This document shows, piece after piece, positions 35,689 to 44,008 of a DNA stretch of 64,000 bases (positions are counted from its first letter, which is position 1; each line of letters starts with the position of its first letter). A model generated the notes under the pieces. The model was not told the DNA's origin, searched no databases, and worked only from the letters and a program-made list of their open reading frames with translations. This stretch comes from Candidatus Uhrbacteria bacterium. GTDB taxonomy: Bacteria; Patescibacteriota; Patescibacteriia; 2-12-FULL-60-25. The position numbers and the translations under genes were made by a program. The stretch covers positions 1-64,000 of the forward strand of contig JADZFU010000001.1 in NCBI GenBank assembly GCA_020854265.1. The letters run 5' to 3'.

Positions 35689-36072
35689 ATGCAGCCGCTA
35701 TTCCCGAACATGGACGAGATGACGGAAGACTGGATCCGGCCCGATGCCGAAGGCCAATTATCGGTTGATGTATTTCGCGATGGCGATGCTCTTGTCATCC
35801 GATCCACGGTCGCCGGCGCAAAACCCGAGGATATTGATGTTGCCGTAAACGGCGACCTGCTTACCATACGCGGCAAACGCGAGTTTAACCGCGAAATTAA
35901 CGAGGATGATTGGTTCCATCGAGAGTGTTACTGGGGAAGTTTTAGCCGCAGTCTCGTTCTTCCCGTTGATGTGTACCCCGAACGCTCGGAAGCCTCCATT
36001 AAAGACGGCGTCCTTGAGATCCGTATTCCCATCCGCGGCGGCGGAGGTAAGATCCGCGTCAGAGAACTATGA
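35689..36072 (+). CDS. Small heat-shock protein (Hsp20/alpha-crystallin)
   Basis: ATP-independent holdase. The 127-residue product is an alpha-crystallin domain with short flanks: VDVFRDGDALVIRSTVAGAK, DIDVAVNGDLLTIRGKR, the FSRSLVLPVDV strand, and the A-x-x-x-n-G-V-L-E-I-x-I-P signature seen here as IKDGVLEIRIPI. The C-terminal IxI-type tail is short (KIRVREL). Upstream ATG selected at 35689; it overlaps the VanW gene by 4 nt (ATGA), so the two form an operon. Confidence 0.92.
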   Translation: MQPLFPNMDEMTEDWIRPDAEGQLSVDVFRDGDALVIRSTVAGAKPEDIDVAVNGDLLTIRGKREFNREINEDDWFHRECYWGSFSRSLVLPVDVYPERSEASIKDGVLEIRIPIRGGGGKIRVREL

Positions 36073-37946
36073 TTGACCAGAAAAAAAGGGATATCCTGCT
36101 GACCACGCTGGTCATTTGCGGATTAGTTATCGGATTAAGCATTTCCATGGCTGCCGGTTTAGCTGCTGCAGCGTATGGCTATGACAATGCGTTTCGCGGA
36201 AGAATTTTCCCCGGTGTACGGGTAGCTGGCGTGCGCCTGGATGGACTGACGCCAGAAGCTGCGCGTCAACGTATCGAGCAATCGGTGGACGAAGCGCTCG
36301 ACCCTGGCTTTGTTTTCCGATTCAAAGACAAAGAATTTAGCCTTCCACGGGCCACGGTATCGCTTGAAGATCCGGATGCATCACAAGATCTGGTACGGTA
36401 TGACGCTGATCCAGCGATCATGAAAGCCTTTCAGGCCGGACGCGGAGGATCATTTTTAACGGATGCGATTACCCGCATGCGGATGTATGTCCAAACGGAG
36501 AATATTCCGCTCACAGCCGAGACAAATAAACCGCTTGTAAAGCGCCTGCTTTTGGCCGAACTGGAAAATGATTTACTCCCCGCAAAAGACGCCGAACTTA
36601 TCGTTTCCATTCCAACCTCGACCGCAAGTTCCACTCTGATGATTAAAACCGAACCTGAACGTCTTGGAACCATGGCTGATCTTGATCCAGCGGTTGATGC
36701 CTTGTCTGCACAAGCCGCACGTCTTACCTTTCAACCGATCCGTATCCAGACTTCGGAAATTGTTCCCAAGGTATTGGCGCGAGACATCTCCCCGCTTGAA
36801 CCGTTTATCCCGGAATTTCTCCAGCATGCTCCGTTTACTTTGATGCTTGAAAATAAGCCGTTCAAAGTAACGAGCTCGACTCTTGCTGGATGGATTGGCG
36901 TGAGCTCAACGCAAGAAGGCATGAAGCTGGCAATCGATCCGACGAAACTTGTCGATACGCTAAAACCATTGGCCGCAACCGTGGTCCGTGAGGCAAAAGA
37001 CGGAAGAATAGAAGTCGATGAAAACAACAAGCTTACGCTGTTTGAAGCGCCCATCGAAGGCGTGTCTATTGATACGGATGCCACGATTCAAGAGCTGGAA
37101 AAAAGCTGGCTGAGCGGCTCCACAACCATCCCCGTAAAATTTGCAAAAGTCGAACCAAAGATTCTTGGCGATGATGCCGAGCGTCTCGGAATTCATACCC
37201 GTCTTGGGATCGGCGAATCGGATTTCTCCGGATCCCCTACCAACCGCCGAAAAAACATGGCGCTAGGCGTCAAAAAAATGAATGGCGTGCTGATTGCGCC
37301 TGGAGAAGAATTCTCCCAGTTAAAAGCTCTCGGACCCATTACCGGTGCCAATGGCTGGCTGCCGGAGCTGGTTATTAAAGGAAATGAAACCACGCCGGAG
37401 TTTGGCGGCGGATTATGCCAAGTCGGAACCACGAGCTTCCGCATGGCCTTGAAAGCCGGCCTGCAAATTACCCAGCGCCGCAATCACAGCTATCGCGTTC
37501 GATATTATGAACCGGCTGGTACCGATGCGACTATCTATGAACCCGCGCCTGACTTCCGATTTAAAAATGATACGAATGGCTGGATTCTGATTACCGCCGA
37601 ATCCAGAAATGACAAATTGTATTTCACCGCGTGGGGCACGGATGACGGACGCAAAGCCGAACAAACTTATCCGCGCATCTACAATATCGTTGCTCCGCCG
37701 CCGACCAAATATATTCCTACAACCGATCTTCCGATTGGCAAGAAACGGTGTACGGAGAGCGCCCACGCAGGCGCAACCGCAAGTTTTGACTACACGGTTA
37801 CGTATGCGAATGGCGAGGAAAAGAAAGAAACCTTTACCAGCTACTATCGTCCATGGGGCGCAGTTTGCTTGGTTGGCGCAACCCCCGAAGAAGTTGCCGC
37901 AAGCCAAAGTACGGTCGATGAAACGGGTATAAATAACCCAAATTGA
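36069..37946 (+). CDS. VanW family protein with peptidoglycan-binding domains
   Basis: A 625-residue, single-membrane-segment protein (about 8-35) with an extracytoplasmic body. After GRIFPGVRVAGVRLDGLTPEAA, a PG_binding_4-like domain, come a second related repeat and the VanW domain (about 375-510), with EFGGGLCQVGTTSF and RRNHSYRVRYY. A C-terminal beta domain with two Cys follows. VanW proteins are common in Gram-positive and CPR genomes and are linked to the cell wall, but their biochemical role is not known. Translationally coupled to hsp20. Confidence 0.88.
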   Translation: MIDQKKRDILLTTLVICGLVIGLSISMAAGLAAAAYGYDNAFRGRIFPGVRVAGVRLDGLTPEAARQRIEQSVDEALDPGFVFRFKDKEFSLPRATVSLEDPDASQDLVRYDADPAIMKAFQAGRGGSFLTDAITRMRMYVQTENIPLTAETNKPLVKRLLLAELENDLLPAKDAELIVSIPTSTASSTLMIKTEPERLGTMADLDPAVDALSAQAARLTFQPIRIQTSEIVPKVLARDISPLEPFIPEFLQHAPFTLMLENKPFKVTSSTLAGWIGVSSTQEGMKLAIDPTKLVDTLKPLAATVVREAKDGRIEVDENNKLTLFEAPIEGVSIDTDATIQELEKSWLSGSTTIPVKFAKVEPKILGDDAERLGIHTRLGIGESDFSGSPTNRRKNMALGVKKMNGVLIAPGEEFSQLKALGPITGANGWLPELVIKGNETTPEFGGGLCQVGTTSFRMALKAGLQITQRRNHSYRVRYYEPAGTDATIYEPAPDFRFKNDTNGWILITAESRNDKLYFTAWGTDDGRKAEQTYPRIYNIVAPPPTKYIPTTDLPIGKKRCTESAHAGATASFDYTVTYANGEEKKETFTSYYRPWGAVCLVGATPEEVAASQSTVDETGINNPN

Positions 37947-37959
37947 CGCATCGTATCAT

Positions 37960-37988
37960 TTGACATTTTTTTGGCTCTATGGTAAGAA
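37960..37988 (+). promoter_or_regulatory. Promoter of the candidate non-coding RNA
   Basis: Perfect TTGACA (37960-37965), 17-nt spacer, TAAGAA (37983-37988) preceded by TGG. Predicted start near 37995. Confidence 0.45.
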
Positions 37989-37994
37989 GGAGTC

Positions 37995-38303
37995 AGTCCT
38001 TTGGGAGCCGTCTAGGTCTTAAAAACCGACGGGTCCGTTTTTTGTCTCTATTGAGCCTTTGTTTCACACTCAAATGTCAAAGGTTTGACAGATTGGATCC
38101 CCAAAGTTACCTTACAGGTCCATTGATCCTCAGTGTTCGTCCGTTGACCAGAATTGGAGCAATCCGCGTCCACGACAAGCATGGGATCTTTCCGCAGGGT
38201 GCCGCAGGTCTTCGGACTCGCTCTCCCCTATGGAAAGGTTTCTTGGATGCGGATTGCTCGAGCGCTGGTCGAAAGAACCCCACCGATAAGGTGGGGTTTT
38301 CGT
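37995..38303 (+). ncRNA. Candidate structured non-coding RNA, unassigned
   Basis: A transcript of about 310 nt is delimited by the promoter at 37960 and the terminator at 38277. Its 3' part forms a long rod: GACCAG (38146-38151) pairs with CTGGTC (38265-38270). Inside it GAGCAATCCGC plus GTCCA pairs with TGGAT plus GCGGATTGCTC (16 bp), then CTTTCC with GGAAAG, and a GTC-TTCG-GAC tip. A smaller hairpin CCTTTG/CAAAGG lies in the 5' part. The rod with internal loops recalls 6S RNA, but I did not find diagnostic motifs of 6S, RNase P, SRP RNA or tmRNA. Confidence 0.4.
38277..38303 (+). terminator. Terminator of the candidate RNA
   Basis: ACCCCACC pairs with GGTGGGGT, followed by TTTCGTTTTATT on the plus strand. 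It sits right at the trxB stop codon and may also stop trxB transcripts, though the minus-strand tract is less T-rich. Confidence 0.75.
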
Positions 38304-38304
38304 T

Positions 38305-39222
38305 TTATTCGTTATCCGACAAGAACTTTTCTGCATCCAATGCCGCCATGCAGCCGGAACCGGCGGCTGTAACAGCCTGACGGTAACGTGCGTCTTGCAC
38401 ATCACCGCAAGCGAATAAGCCCGGGATATTTGTTTTGGATGAACCCGGAACGGTTTTGACGTAATTCTTTTCATCGAGATCGAGCAAGCCTTTGACGAGC
38501 GAGACATTCGGCTCATGGCCGATGGCGGCAAATACGCCGTCAATTTGCATTTCGCGCGTTTCGCCAGACTGCACATCTTTCAAGACAACGCCTTCGACTT
38601 TGTCCTTACCGAGAATATCCACGACTTCCGTGTTGAAGATAATTTCGATTTTCGGATTGTTTTTTACGCGCTCCTGCATGATTTTGGAGGCACGGAACTC
38701 GTCGCGGCGGTGGACGAGATACACCTTGCTCGCGAAACGCGTGAGAAAAGACGATTCTTCCATGGCACTGTCTCCCCCGCCGACAACGATGACGTTTTTG
38801 TTCTTGAAGAAAAAGCCGTCGCAGGTTGCACATGCAGACACCCCCTGACCGTACAGACGTTTTTCGTTTTCGAGGCCAAGACGGCGCGCCGTTGCACCGG
38901 TGGAAAGGATCACGGTTTTTGCTTGATAGGCTTTGCCTGCGGCCGTGACTTCGAATCCTCCTTCGATTTGTTTGAGCGAATCAACCATGGAGGAAATGAT
39001 TTCGGTTTCGAAGCGCTGGGCCTGTTTGCGCATGACAGCCATAAGATCCGGACCTTGAACGCCGTGCTCAAATCCCGGAAAGTTTTCGACTTCGGTGGTG
39101 GTCATGAGCTGGCCGCCTGGTTCGGCACCTTCGAAAAGGAGCGGATTCAAGTCGGCACGTGCGGCATAAATAGCCGCCGTCCATCCGGCCGGACCGGAGC
39201 CGATGATGATTACGTTTCGCAT
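38305..39222 (-). CDS. trxB: Thioredoxin-disulfide reductase
   Basis: NADPH- and FAD-dependent reductase of thioredoxin. The 305-residue product has the FAD GxGxxG motif in VIIIGSGPAGWTAAIYAARA, the redox CATC followed by DGFFF, the NADPH motif GGGDSAMEESSFLTRFA, and the C-terminal GLFACGDVQDARYRQAVTAA. Start ATG 39222 matches the family; longer in-frame extensions do not. It lies 4 nt after trxA. Confidence 0.96.
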   Translation of the reverse strand: MRNVIIIGSGPAGWTAAIYAARADLNPLLFEGAEPGGQLMTTTEVENFPGFEHGVQGPDLMAVMRKQAQRFETEIISSMVDSLKQIEGGFEVTAAGKAYQAKTVILSTGATARRLGLENEKRLYGQGVSACATCDGFFFKNKNVIVVGGGDSAMEESSFLTRFASKVYLVHRRDEFRASKIMQERVKNNPKIEIIFNTEVVDILGKDKVEGVVLKDVQSGETREMQIDGVFAAIGHEPNVSLVKGLLDLDEKNYVKTVPGSSKTNIPGLFACGDVQDARYRQAVTAAGSGCMAALDAEKFLSDNE

Positions 39223-39226
39223 GTGA

Positions 39227-39550
39227 TTAGGCGATATACGGTTTGAATTTTTCGAGGAAGGCCTCCTTTGGCATTGCTCCGACAAATCGGTCTACTTCTT
39301 TGCCGTCTTTGAAGACGATGACGGTCGGGATGGAGAGAACGCGGTACTCCGTTGAGAGATGCTGGTTATCGTCAACGTTAACCTTTCCGATTTTGAGTTT
39401 GGACTCGTCGATTTCGCTCGCTAGCTCATCGATAATCGGGCCGGTAATACGGCATGGTGGACACCAGACCGCCCAAAAGTCGACCGCAACCGGTGTTGAG
39501 GATGAAAGGACTTCGGCTTGAAAATTGGATTCGGAAAAGACATGTGCCAT
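39227..39550 (-). CDS. trxA: Thioredoxin with WCPPC active site
   Basis: Cytosolic thiol-disulfide carrier reduced by the adjacent TrxB. The 107-residue product has one thioredoxin domain: VDFWAVWCPPCRITGP, the cis-proline loop SIPTVIVF, and FVGAMPKEAF. The active site is WCPPC rather than the usual WCGPC; a Pro-Pro dipeptide is known in some thioredoxin-like proteins and shifts redox properties. No signal peptide. Start ATG 39550, preceded by GGGACCT; the predicted 5' leader is about 2 nt. Confidence 0.93.
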   Translation of the reverse strand: MAHVFSESNFQAEVLSSSTPVAVDFWAVWCPPCRITGPIIDELASEIDESKLKIGKVNVDDNQHLSTEYRVLSIPTVIVFKDGKEVDRFVGAMPKEAFLEKFKPYIA

Positions 39551-39558
39551 AGGTCCCG

Positions 39559-39587
39559 ATCATAATTCCAAAACACTTGACCTGCAA
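39559..39587 (-). promoter_or_regulatory. Promoter of trxA-trxB
   Basis: Minus-strand TTGCAG (39587 to 39582), 17-nt spacer, TATGAT (39564 to 39559), 8 nt before the trxA ATG, so the mRNA should be leaderless or nearly so. Confidence 0.55.
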
Positions 39588-39619
39588 GCGGGCTTGGGAG
39601 CATGCTATTGGCCTTTCCT

Positions 39620-41239
39620 ATGAACACTCTCCTCACCCGTTTGAAGCAGAACTGGCGCTCTGGCGTTACGGTAGGCCTTGTTTCTATCCCGCTTTCGGTT
39701 TCGCTGGCAGTCGCCTCGCAGGCTACGCCGACCATGGGCATCATTACTGCCATTTGGGCCGGACTTTTTGCCGCGCTATTCGGAGGGAGCGCATTCAATA
39801 TTGTCGGACCGACTGGCGCTTTATCCGGACTGTTGGCCGCGTACGCCTTTACGCATGGCGCCGGATCTTTGCCCATGCTTGCGGTTGTCACCGGAGTCTT
39901 GGTATTGCTTGCTTGGGCGTTTAAATTGGAGCGTTGGCTTATTTTTGTTCCGGGTGCCGCCATTCATGGCTTTACCTTGGGCGTCGCCTTCATCATCAGT
40001 TTGAACCAGCTCGATTTTGCTCTTGGACTTACCGGAATCGAAAAACATGAACGCTTCATTTCAAATGTCTTCACGTCCCTCCAGCATATCGGCCAAAGCC
40101 AACCGGCAGCCATCCTCCTCTTCCTCATTGTCCTGGCCGTGCTTTTCCTTTTTTTGAAGTTCATCCCGAAAATCCCGGGTGTTATCGTGCTCACGCCGAT
40201 TGGCGTGCTGATTGGAAAACTCTCGACCGATGGGGTGCTTCCGTTTCGCTTACAAACCCTGAATGACAAGTTTAGCGATATCAGCGGCCAGCTGTTTTTG
40301 AACCATACATGGATGATAGATAAGCAGATGATCGTAACTGCCTTGGCTGTTGCGTTGATCGCGATCATCGAGACCATGGTCTCGGCAAAAATGGCCGATG
40401 CCATGACGAATACCAAGCACGATCGCCGAAAAGAAATGTTCGGACTTGGTTTGGCAAATCTCGCTTCGGGAATTATGGGCGGTATTCCGGCCACAGCCGC
40501 CTTGGCCCGCACATCATTGAATGCAAAGAGCGGAGCAACGCACTCGACATCGGCCGCAGTCAGCTCAATCACCATAGTCGTTGTCTCACTTCTCCTGCTC
40601 CCTTGGTTCAAATTTGTACCGATGGCGATGATTGCCGCGATTTTGACCTTCGTGGCCGTTCGCATGGTGGAGCTGCAGCATTTAAAACGGTACTGGGAAC
40701 AAGACAAGCGCGGTTTTATCATCGCGATGATTACGGCTTTTATCTGCGTCTTTGAAGATCCGATTGCCGGCGTAATGTTTGGAACGGCCGCCGCGCTCCT
40801 GATTTTTAGCGAACGGATTTCGCATGGACAATTCGAGCTCGTCATCCATCATGCCGATGGACAGGCGGATAAAATCGTCCACGAAAACGAGTCTGTTACC
40901 TGCGACGCGACTGACTTGCTCATTTACTCATTTACCGGACAGCTCGCCTACTTGAATGCTGAATCACATGCTGAGCATTTCCGAACAAAAGTAAATGGAG
41001 CAACGACGGTGATCTTGCGCATGCGCCACCTATACATGATCGACGTCGACGGCCTCGATGTACTCGAAGAGATTGTCCGCGATCTCGAGCATGCCGGCAA
41101 AACCGTGGTCTTGTCCGGCGTGAATCCTCTTATCAAAACGACGCTGGAACGCAGCGCCGTTTATGCCTCTTTGGTGGAACGCGGACGGGTTTACGACCGC
41201 ACGTCTCACGCCATCCGCGCCTTGGGTTGCAAGGTTTAA
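39620..41239 (+). CDS. SulP family anion transporter with STAS domain
   Basis: A 539-residue secondary transporter (sulfate, bicarbonate or another anion; substrate not decidable). The family start NTLLTRLKQNWRSGVTVGLVSIPLSV is followed by about 12 membrane segments, including the FNIVGPTGALSGLL motif and the IIETMVSAKMADAMTNTKHDRRKE loop. A cytoplasmic STAS domain occupies about 430-535 (VILRMRHLYMIDVDGLDVLEEI). ATG 39620 is preferred on family alignment; an ATG at 39602 is also in frame. The upstream sequence is TTTCCT, without a Shine-Dalgarno site. It converges on infB, with stop codons overlapping by 3 nt. Confidence 0.9.
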   Translation: MNTLLTRLKQNWRSGVTVGLVSIPLSVSLAVASQATPTMGIITAIWAGLFAALFGGSAFNIVGPTGALSGLLAAYAFTHGAGSLPMLAVVTGVLVLLAWAFKLERWLIFVPGAAIHGFTLGVAFIISLNQLDFALGLTGIEKHERFISNVFTSLQHIGQSQPAAILLFLIVLAVLFLFLKFIPKIPGVIVLTPIGVLIGKLSTDGVLPFRLQTLNDKFSDISGQLFLNHTWMIDKQMIVTALAVALIAIIETMVSAKMADAMTNTKHDRRKEMFGLGLANLASGIMGGIPATAALARTSLNAKSGATHSTSAAVSSITIVVVSLLLLPWFKFVPMAMIAAILTFVAVRMVELQHLKRYWEQDKRGFIIAMITAFICVFEDPIAGVMFGTAAALLIFSERISHGQFELVIHHADGQADKIVHENESVTCDATDLLIYSFTGQLAYLNAESHAEHFRTKVNGATTVILRMRHLYMIDVDGLDVLEEIVRDLEHAGKTVVLSGVNPLIKTTLERSAVYASLVERGRVYDRTSHAIRALGCKV

Positions 41240-43251
41240 CGGAATGCTTCGAGCTTGCGGGCTTTGAGCTCTTCGGTGAACGCTTCGAGTCTGTCGCCGG
41301 GCATAAGCTTGACCTTGCCTGCGTACGACATACCGCACTCCATGCCGGCGCCGATCTCTTTGACGGCGGATTTGCCTGATTGGAGCGACTCGATAATACC
41401 ATCGCCCTCAAGTTCGCCGCCGCGGAATACGCGGACCTTGGCACCGGTGACGAGTTTGCCTTCTTTTGTGCGGAGTCCGACTACCATGCGGTTGTTTTCG
41501 GTGCGGAAGACGGCTGCAACCTCGGCTACGCCGAGCTCGTTCACGATTTTTTCCTGCGGAAGCAAGGTATTCAGACGTGCAATGACGTCATCATACAAGT
41601 CGTAAATGACTTTATACATTTTGACTTCCGTGCCTTTTTCACGGGCTGCGATTTCGATTGCGGTCGGTAACATGACATTGAAACCGTAGACAACCGATGG
41701 CTTGGAATTGGCGGCGCGCTCGATGTCGGACTCGGTGACATTCCCGAGGCCTTTTTGGACAACGGTGACACCGACAAGATCGTGCTTGATCTTTTCAAGC
41801 ATGCCGAGGATGGCCTCGAGCGATCCGAGCACGTCGGTTTTGATGACGAGATTGAGTTCGATTTTCTTTTGAGCTTCATCGCCCTCGGCAGGCTGGGCCT
41901 TGGTTGCGGTAAATGAATCCGCGGTTTGACGCGAAACCGTTTTCATCTTTTTGGTTTCGAGGTCTTTGGGATTTTCCGGAACTTCCATGATATCTCCAAC
42001 AGACGGAGCGACTTTAAAGCCCAGGATTTTTACCGGCATACCCGGGGTCGCTTTTTCGAGTGCTTTACCGTTCCAGTCGCGCATCATGCGTACGCGTCCA
42101 TACGCATTACCAGAAATACCAAGCCAGTCATTGCGATTGAGCGTGCCGTTTTGGATGATGGCTGTCGCAACCGGACCTTCGCCTTTGTCCACATGGGATT
42201 CGATAATGGTCCCGGCTGCACGCGCGTCGGGATTGGACATGATGCGGTCTTTCTCGACTTCGGCAACGAGCAATACAAGATCGAGCAATTCGTCGATTCC
42301 GGTTCCGATCTTTGCAGAAATGCGTGCCATCGGAATTTTTCCTCCCCACTCTTCGACCGTGATGCCGGCCTCGGCGAGCTGACCCATGACGCGGTTCGGG
42401 TCGGCGTCTGGTTTGTCGATTTTATTCATCGCCACGATGAATGGAAGCTTGGCGGCTTGAATAATGTTGATCGCTTCCTTGGTTTGCGGTTGAACGCCGT
42501 CGTCTGCTGCAACGACCAGAATTGCAATATCGGCAACCTTGGCGCCACGTGAGCGCATGACGGTAAAAGCCTCATGACCTGGCGTATCGATAAAGGTAAG
42601 CGGCTTGCCCTTTTTTTCAACCATGTACGCACCGATATGCTGGGTGATTCCACCGGACTCCCCTTCCATGACATGCGTTTTGCGGATGGCATCGAGTGTG
42701 CGCGTTTTGCCGTGGTCGACGTGTCCCATCACAACAACAACAGGCGGACGCTCTTTGAGATCGCCTTTTTCCTGCGATGATAAAATTTCTTTGAGACGGT
42801 CTTGTGATTCTTCGGATGCCTGAAGTTCGGCTTGGTCGGCGGACTCGGCCGTTGTTTTGAATCCGAGCTCTTCTGCGATAATGGAGGCCGTCATGAAATC
42901 GATGCGCTCGTTTTGAGAGGCGAGGATTCCGGCTTTCATCAGCTGCTGGATGACGCGCGTCACCGGAAGGTTAAGCTTACCGGCAAAATCACGGACAGCG
43001 ATAACCGAGGGCAATGCCACCTCTTTTACCGGTCCTTCAGTTCCTTCGGTTGCTCCGGAAGTCTGACGGACGATTTGATCGCGCAAACGCTCACGGCGAG
43101 AGTTCTCCAGCCACTTCTTGTAGATTTGGTCGGCGGTGCGGTCATCGACCTTGATAGCGCGGGCGCCAATATCAAAGCCAAGCTCCGGCAATTTTGCGAG
43201 GAGCTGCTGCGGGGTAACGCGCAAACGGCGGGCCAATTCGGTAACGTTCAT
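41236..43251 (-). CDS. infB: Translation initiation factor IF-2
   Basis: GTPase that places initiator tRNA on the ribosome. The 671-residue product is compact: two IF2_N-type modules (1-50 and about 82-130), G domain (about 170-340), then domains II, III and C2 ending in VKLMPGDRLEAF. G motifs: GHVDHGKT (176-183), DTPGHEAF and NKIDKPD. The two positions after the P-loop Thr read RT where most IF-2 have T/S-L; the rest of the G domain is normal. Bacterial IF-2 is usually 700-900 residues because of a longer N-terminal region. Confidence 0.95.
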   Translation of the reverse strand: MNVTELARRLRVTPQQLLAKLPELGFDIGARAIKVDDRTADQIYKKWLENSRRERLRDQIVRQTSGATEGTEGPVKEVALPSVIAVRDFAGKLNLPVTRVIQQLMKAGILASQNERIDFMTASIIAEELGFKTTAESADQAELQASEESQDRLKEILSSQEKGDLKERPPVVVVMGHVDHGKTRTLDAIRKTHVMEGESGGITQHIGAYMVEKKGKPLTFIDTPGHEAFTVMRSRGAKVADIAILVVAADDGVQPQTKEAINIIQAAKLPFIVAMNKIDKPDADPNRVMGQLAEAGITVEEWGGKIPMARISAKIGTGIDELLDLVLLVAEVEKDRIMSNPDARAAGTIIESHVDKGEGPVATAIIQNGTLNRNDWLGISGNAYGRVRMMRDWNGKALEKATPGMPVKILGFKVAPSVGDIMEVPENPKDLETKKMKTVSRQTADSFTATKAQPAEGDEAQKKIELNLVIKTDVLGSLEAILGMLEKIKHDLVGVTVVQKGLGNVTESDIERAANSKPSVVYGFNVMLPTAIEIAAREKGTEVKMYKVIYDLYDDVIARLNTLLPQEKIVNELGVAEVAAVFRTENNRMVVGLRTKEGKLVTGAKVRVFRGGELEGDGIIESLQSGKSAVKEIGAGMECGMSYAGKVKLMPGDRLEAFTEELKARKLEAFR

Positions 43252-43267
43252 GCGTGCGAGTTTAGGC

Positions 43268-43296
43268 TTGATTTAGCGGAAAGTCAAGGATATAAC
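43268..43296 (+). promoter_or_regulatory. Leaderless promoter of truB
   Basis: TTGATT (43268-43273), 17-nt spacer, TATAAC (43291-43296), then exactly 6 nt to the ATG at 43303. Confidence 0.55.
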
Positions 43297-43302
43297 AGGT
43301 AT

Positions 43303-43986
43303 ATGGATGGACTTCTCCTTGTCGATAAACCCGTCGGATGGACTTCACACGATGTCGTGGCTAAGCTCCGCGGTATTTTGAAGATGAAGCAAATCGGCCA
43401 TGCAGGCACGCTAGATCCTTTTGCCACGGGGCTGCTTGTGATAGGTATCGGCAAAGGCACAAAAGCATTAACGGCTTTGGTGGGCGTCGATAAGGAGTAC
43501 GAAGCGACAATCCGGCTTGGTGCTACCAGTGATACGTTTGATCGAGATGGGGTGATAACAGAACTGGATTCCCGCCTTCGCGGGAATGACAAACCGAGCT
43601 TGATTGACATTGAAAAAGCATTGGACAAATTCCGCGGAGGATACGAACAGCTCGCTCCCCTGCATAGCGCAAAGAAGATCGGCGGGAAAAAGCTGTATGA
43701 TTTGGCACGCAAAGGAAAAGCCACCGAAGAGATGCGACCAAAAAAACACGTTACGATACACGAATTACAAACAACAACGTACGAGTGGCCGAATTTATCA
43801 ATTCATGTGAAATGCGGCAGCGGTACCTACATCCGATCTTTAGCCGACGATATCGGACGAGAACTTGGCGTTGGCGGATATTGTGCGGAGCTGCGCCGCA
43901 CCAAAGTCGGCTCTTTTGACGTTACAGGTGCTATTACGTTACCCTTGGATCAGACAGCAGTTTCGGAAGCATTACTTAAACTTTAG
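43303..43986 (+). CDS. truB: tRNA pseudouridine(55) synthase
   Basis: Converts U55 of tRNA to pseudouridine. The 227-residue product starts [19 protein letters not shown], has the catalytic Asp in [13 protein letters not shown], and the later family motifs [15 protein letters not shown] and [14 protein letters not shown]. The C-terminal PUA domain is absent or vestigial, so it is shorter than E. coli TruB (314). Near residues 86-96 it contains the peptide LDSRLRGND, encoded by a perfect palindromic repeat (43568-43587). An ATG further upstream in frame is not supported by similarity. Confidence 0.94.
   Translation: MDGLLLVDKPVGWTSHDVVAKLRGILKMKQIGHAGTLDPFATGLLVIGIGKGTKALTALVGVDKEYEATIRLGATSDTFDRDGVITELDSRLRGNDKPSLIDIEKALDKFRGGYEQLAPLHSAKKIGGKKLYDLARKGKATEEMRPKKHVTIHELQTTTYEWPNLSIHVKCGSGTYIRSLADDIGRELGVGGYCAELRRTKVGSFDVTGAITLPLDQTAVSEALLKL
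43568..43587. repeat. Palindromic repeat inserted in frame in truB
   Basis: ATTCCCGC (43568-43575), loop CTTC, GCGGGAAT (43580-43587): an 8-bp perfect stem. Similar ATTCCCGC/GCGGGAAT elements are dispersed through many bacterial genomes and, when inside genes, encode peptides such as SRLRGND, as here. Only this copy is in the window. Confidence 0.7.
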
Positions 43987-44008
43987 CGAAAATTTGGGAA
44001 TAAAACTT

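Larger units (their letters stand above)
37947..38304. other. 358-nt intergenic stretch holding a promoter, structured RNA and terminator
   Basis: No convincing coding region. A plus-strand ORF crosses the whole stretch but runs through the terminator and into trxB antisense, so it is not called. The stretch holds TTGACA with an extended -10, several hairpins and a strong plus-strand terminator; see the RNA entry. Confidence 0.6.

Noticed and set aside
37995..38303. RNase P RNA, tmRNA or SRP RNA
   Set aside because: GCAGGGTGCC resembles a piece of RNase P RNA, but the GAGGAAAGTCC and ACAGAA cores are absent. No tag-peptide ORF or TTCGA-CCA end for tmRNA, and no GGAA-tip SRP motif.
37979..38380. 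133-codon plus-strand ORF over the intergenic region
   Set aside because: It reads through the strong terminator at 38277 and into trxB antisense; the region has hairpins consistent with a non-coding RNA instead.
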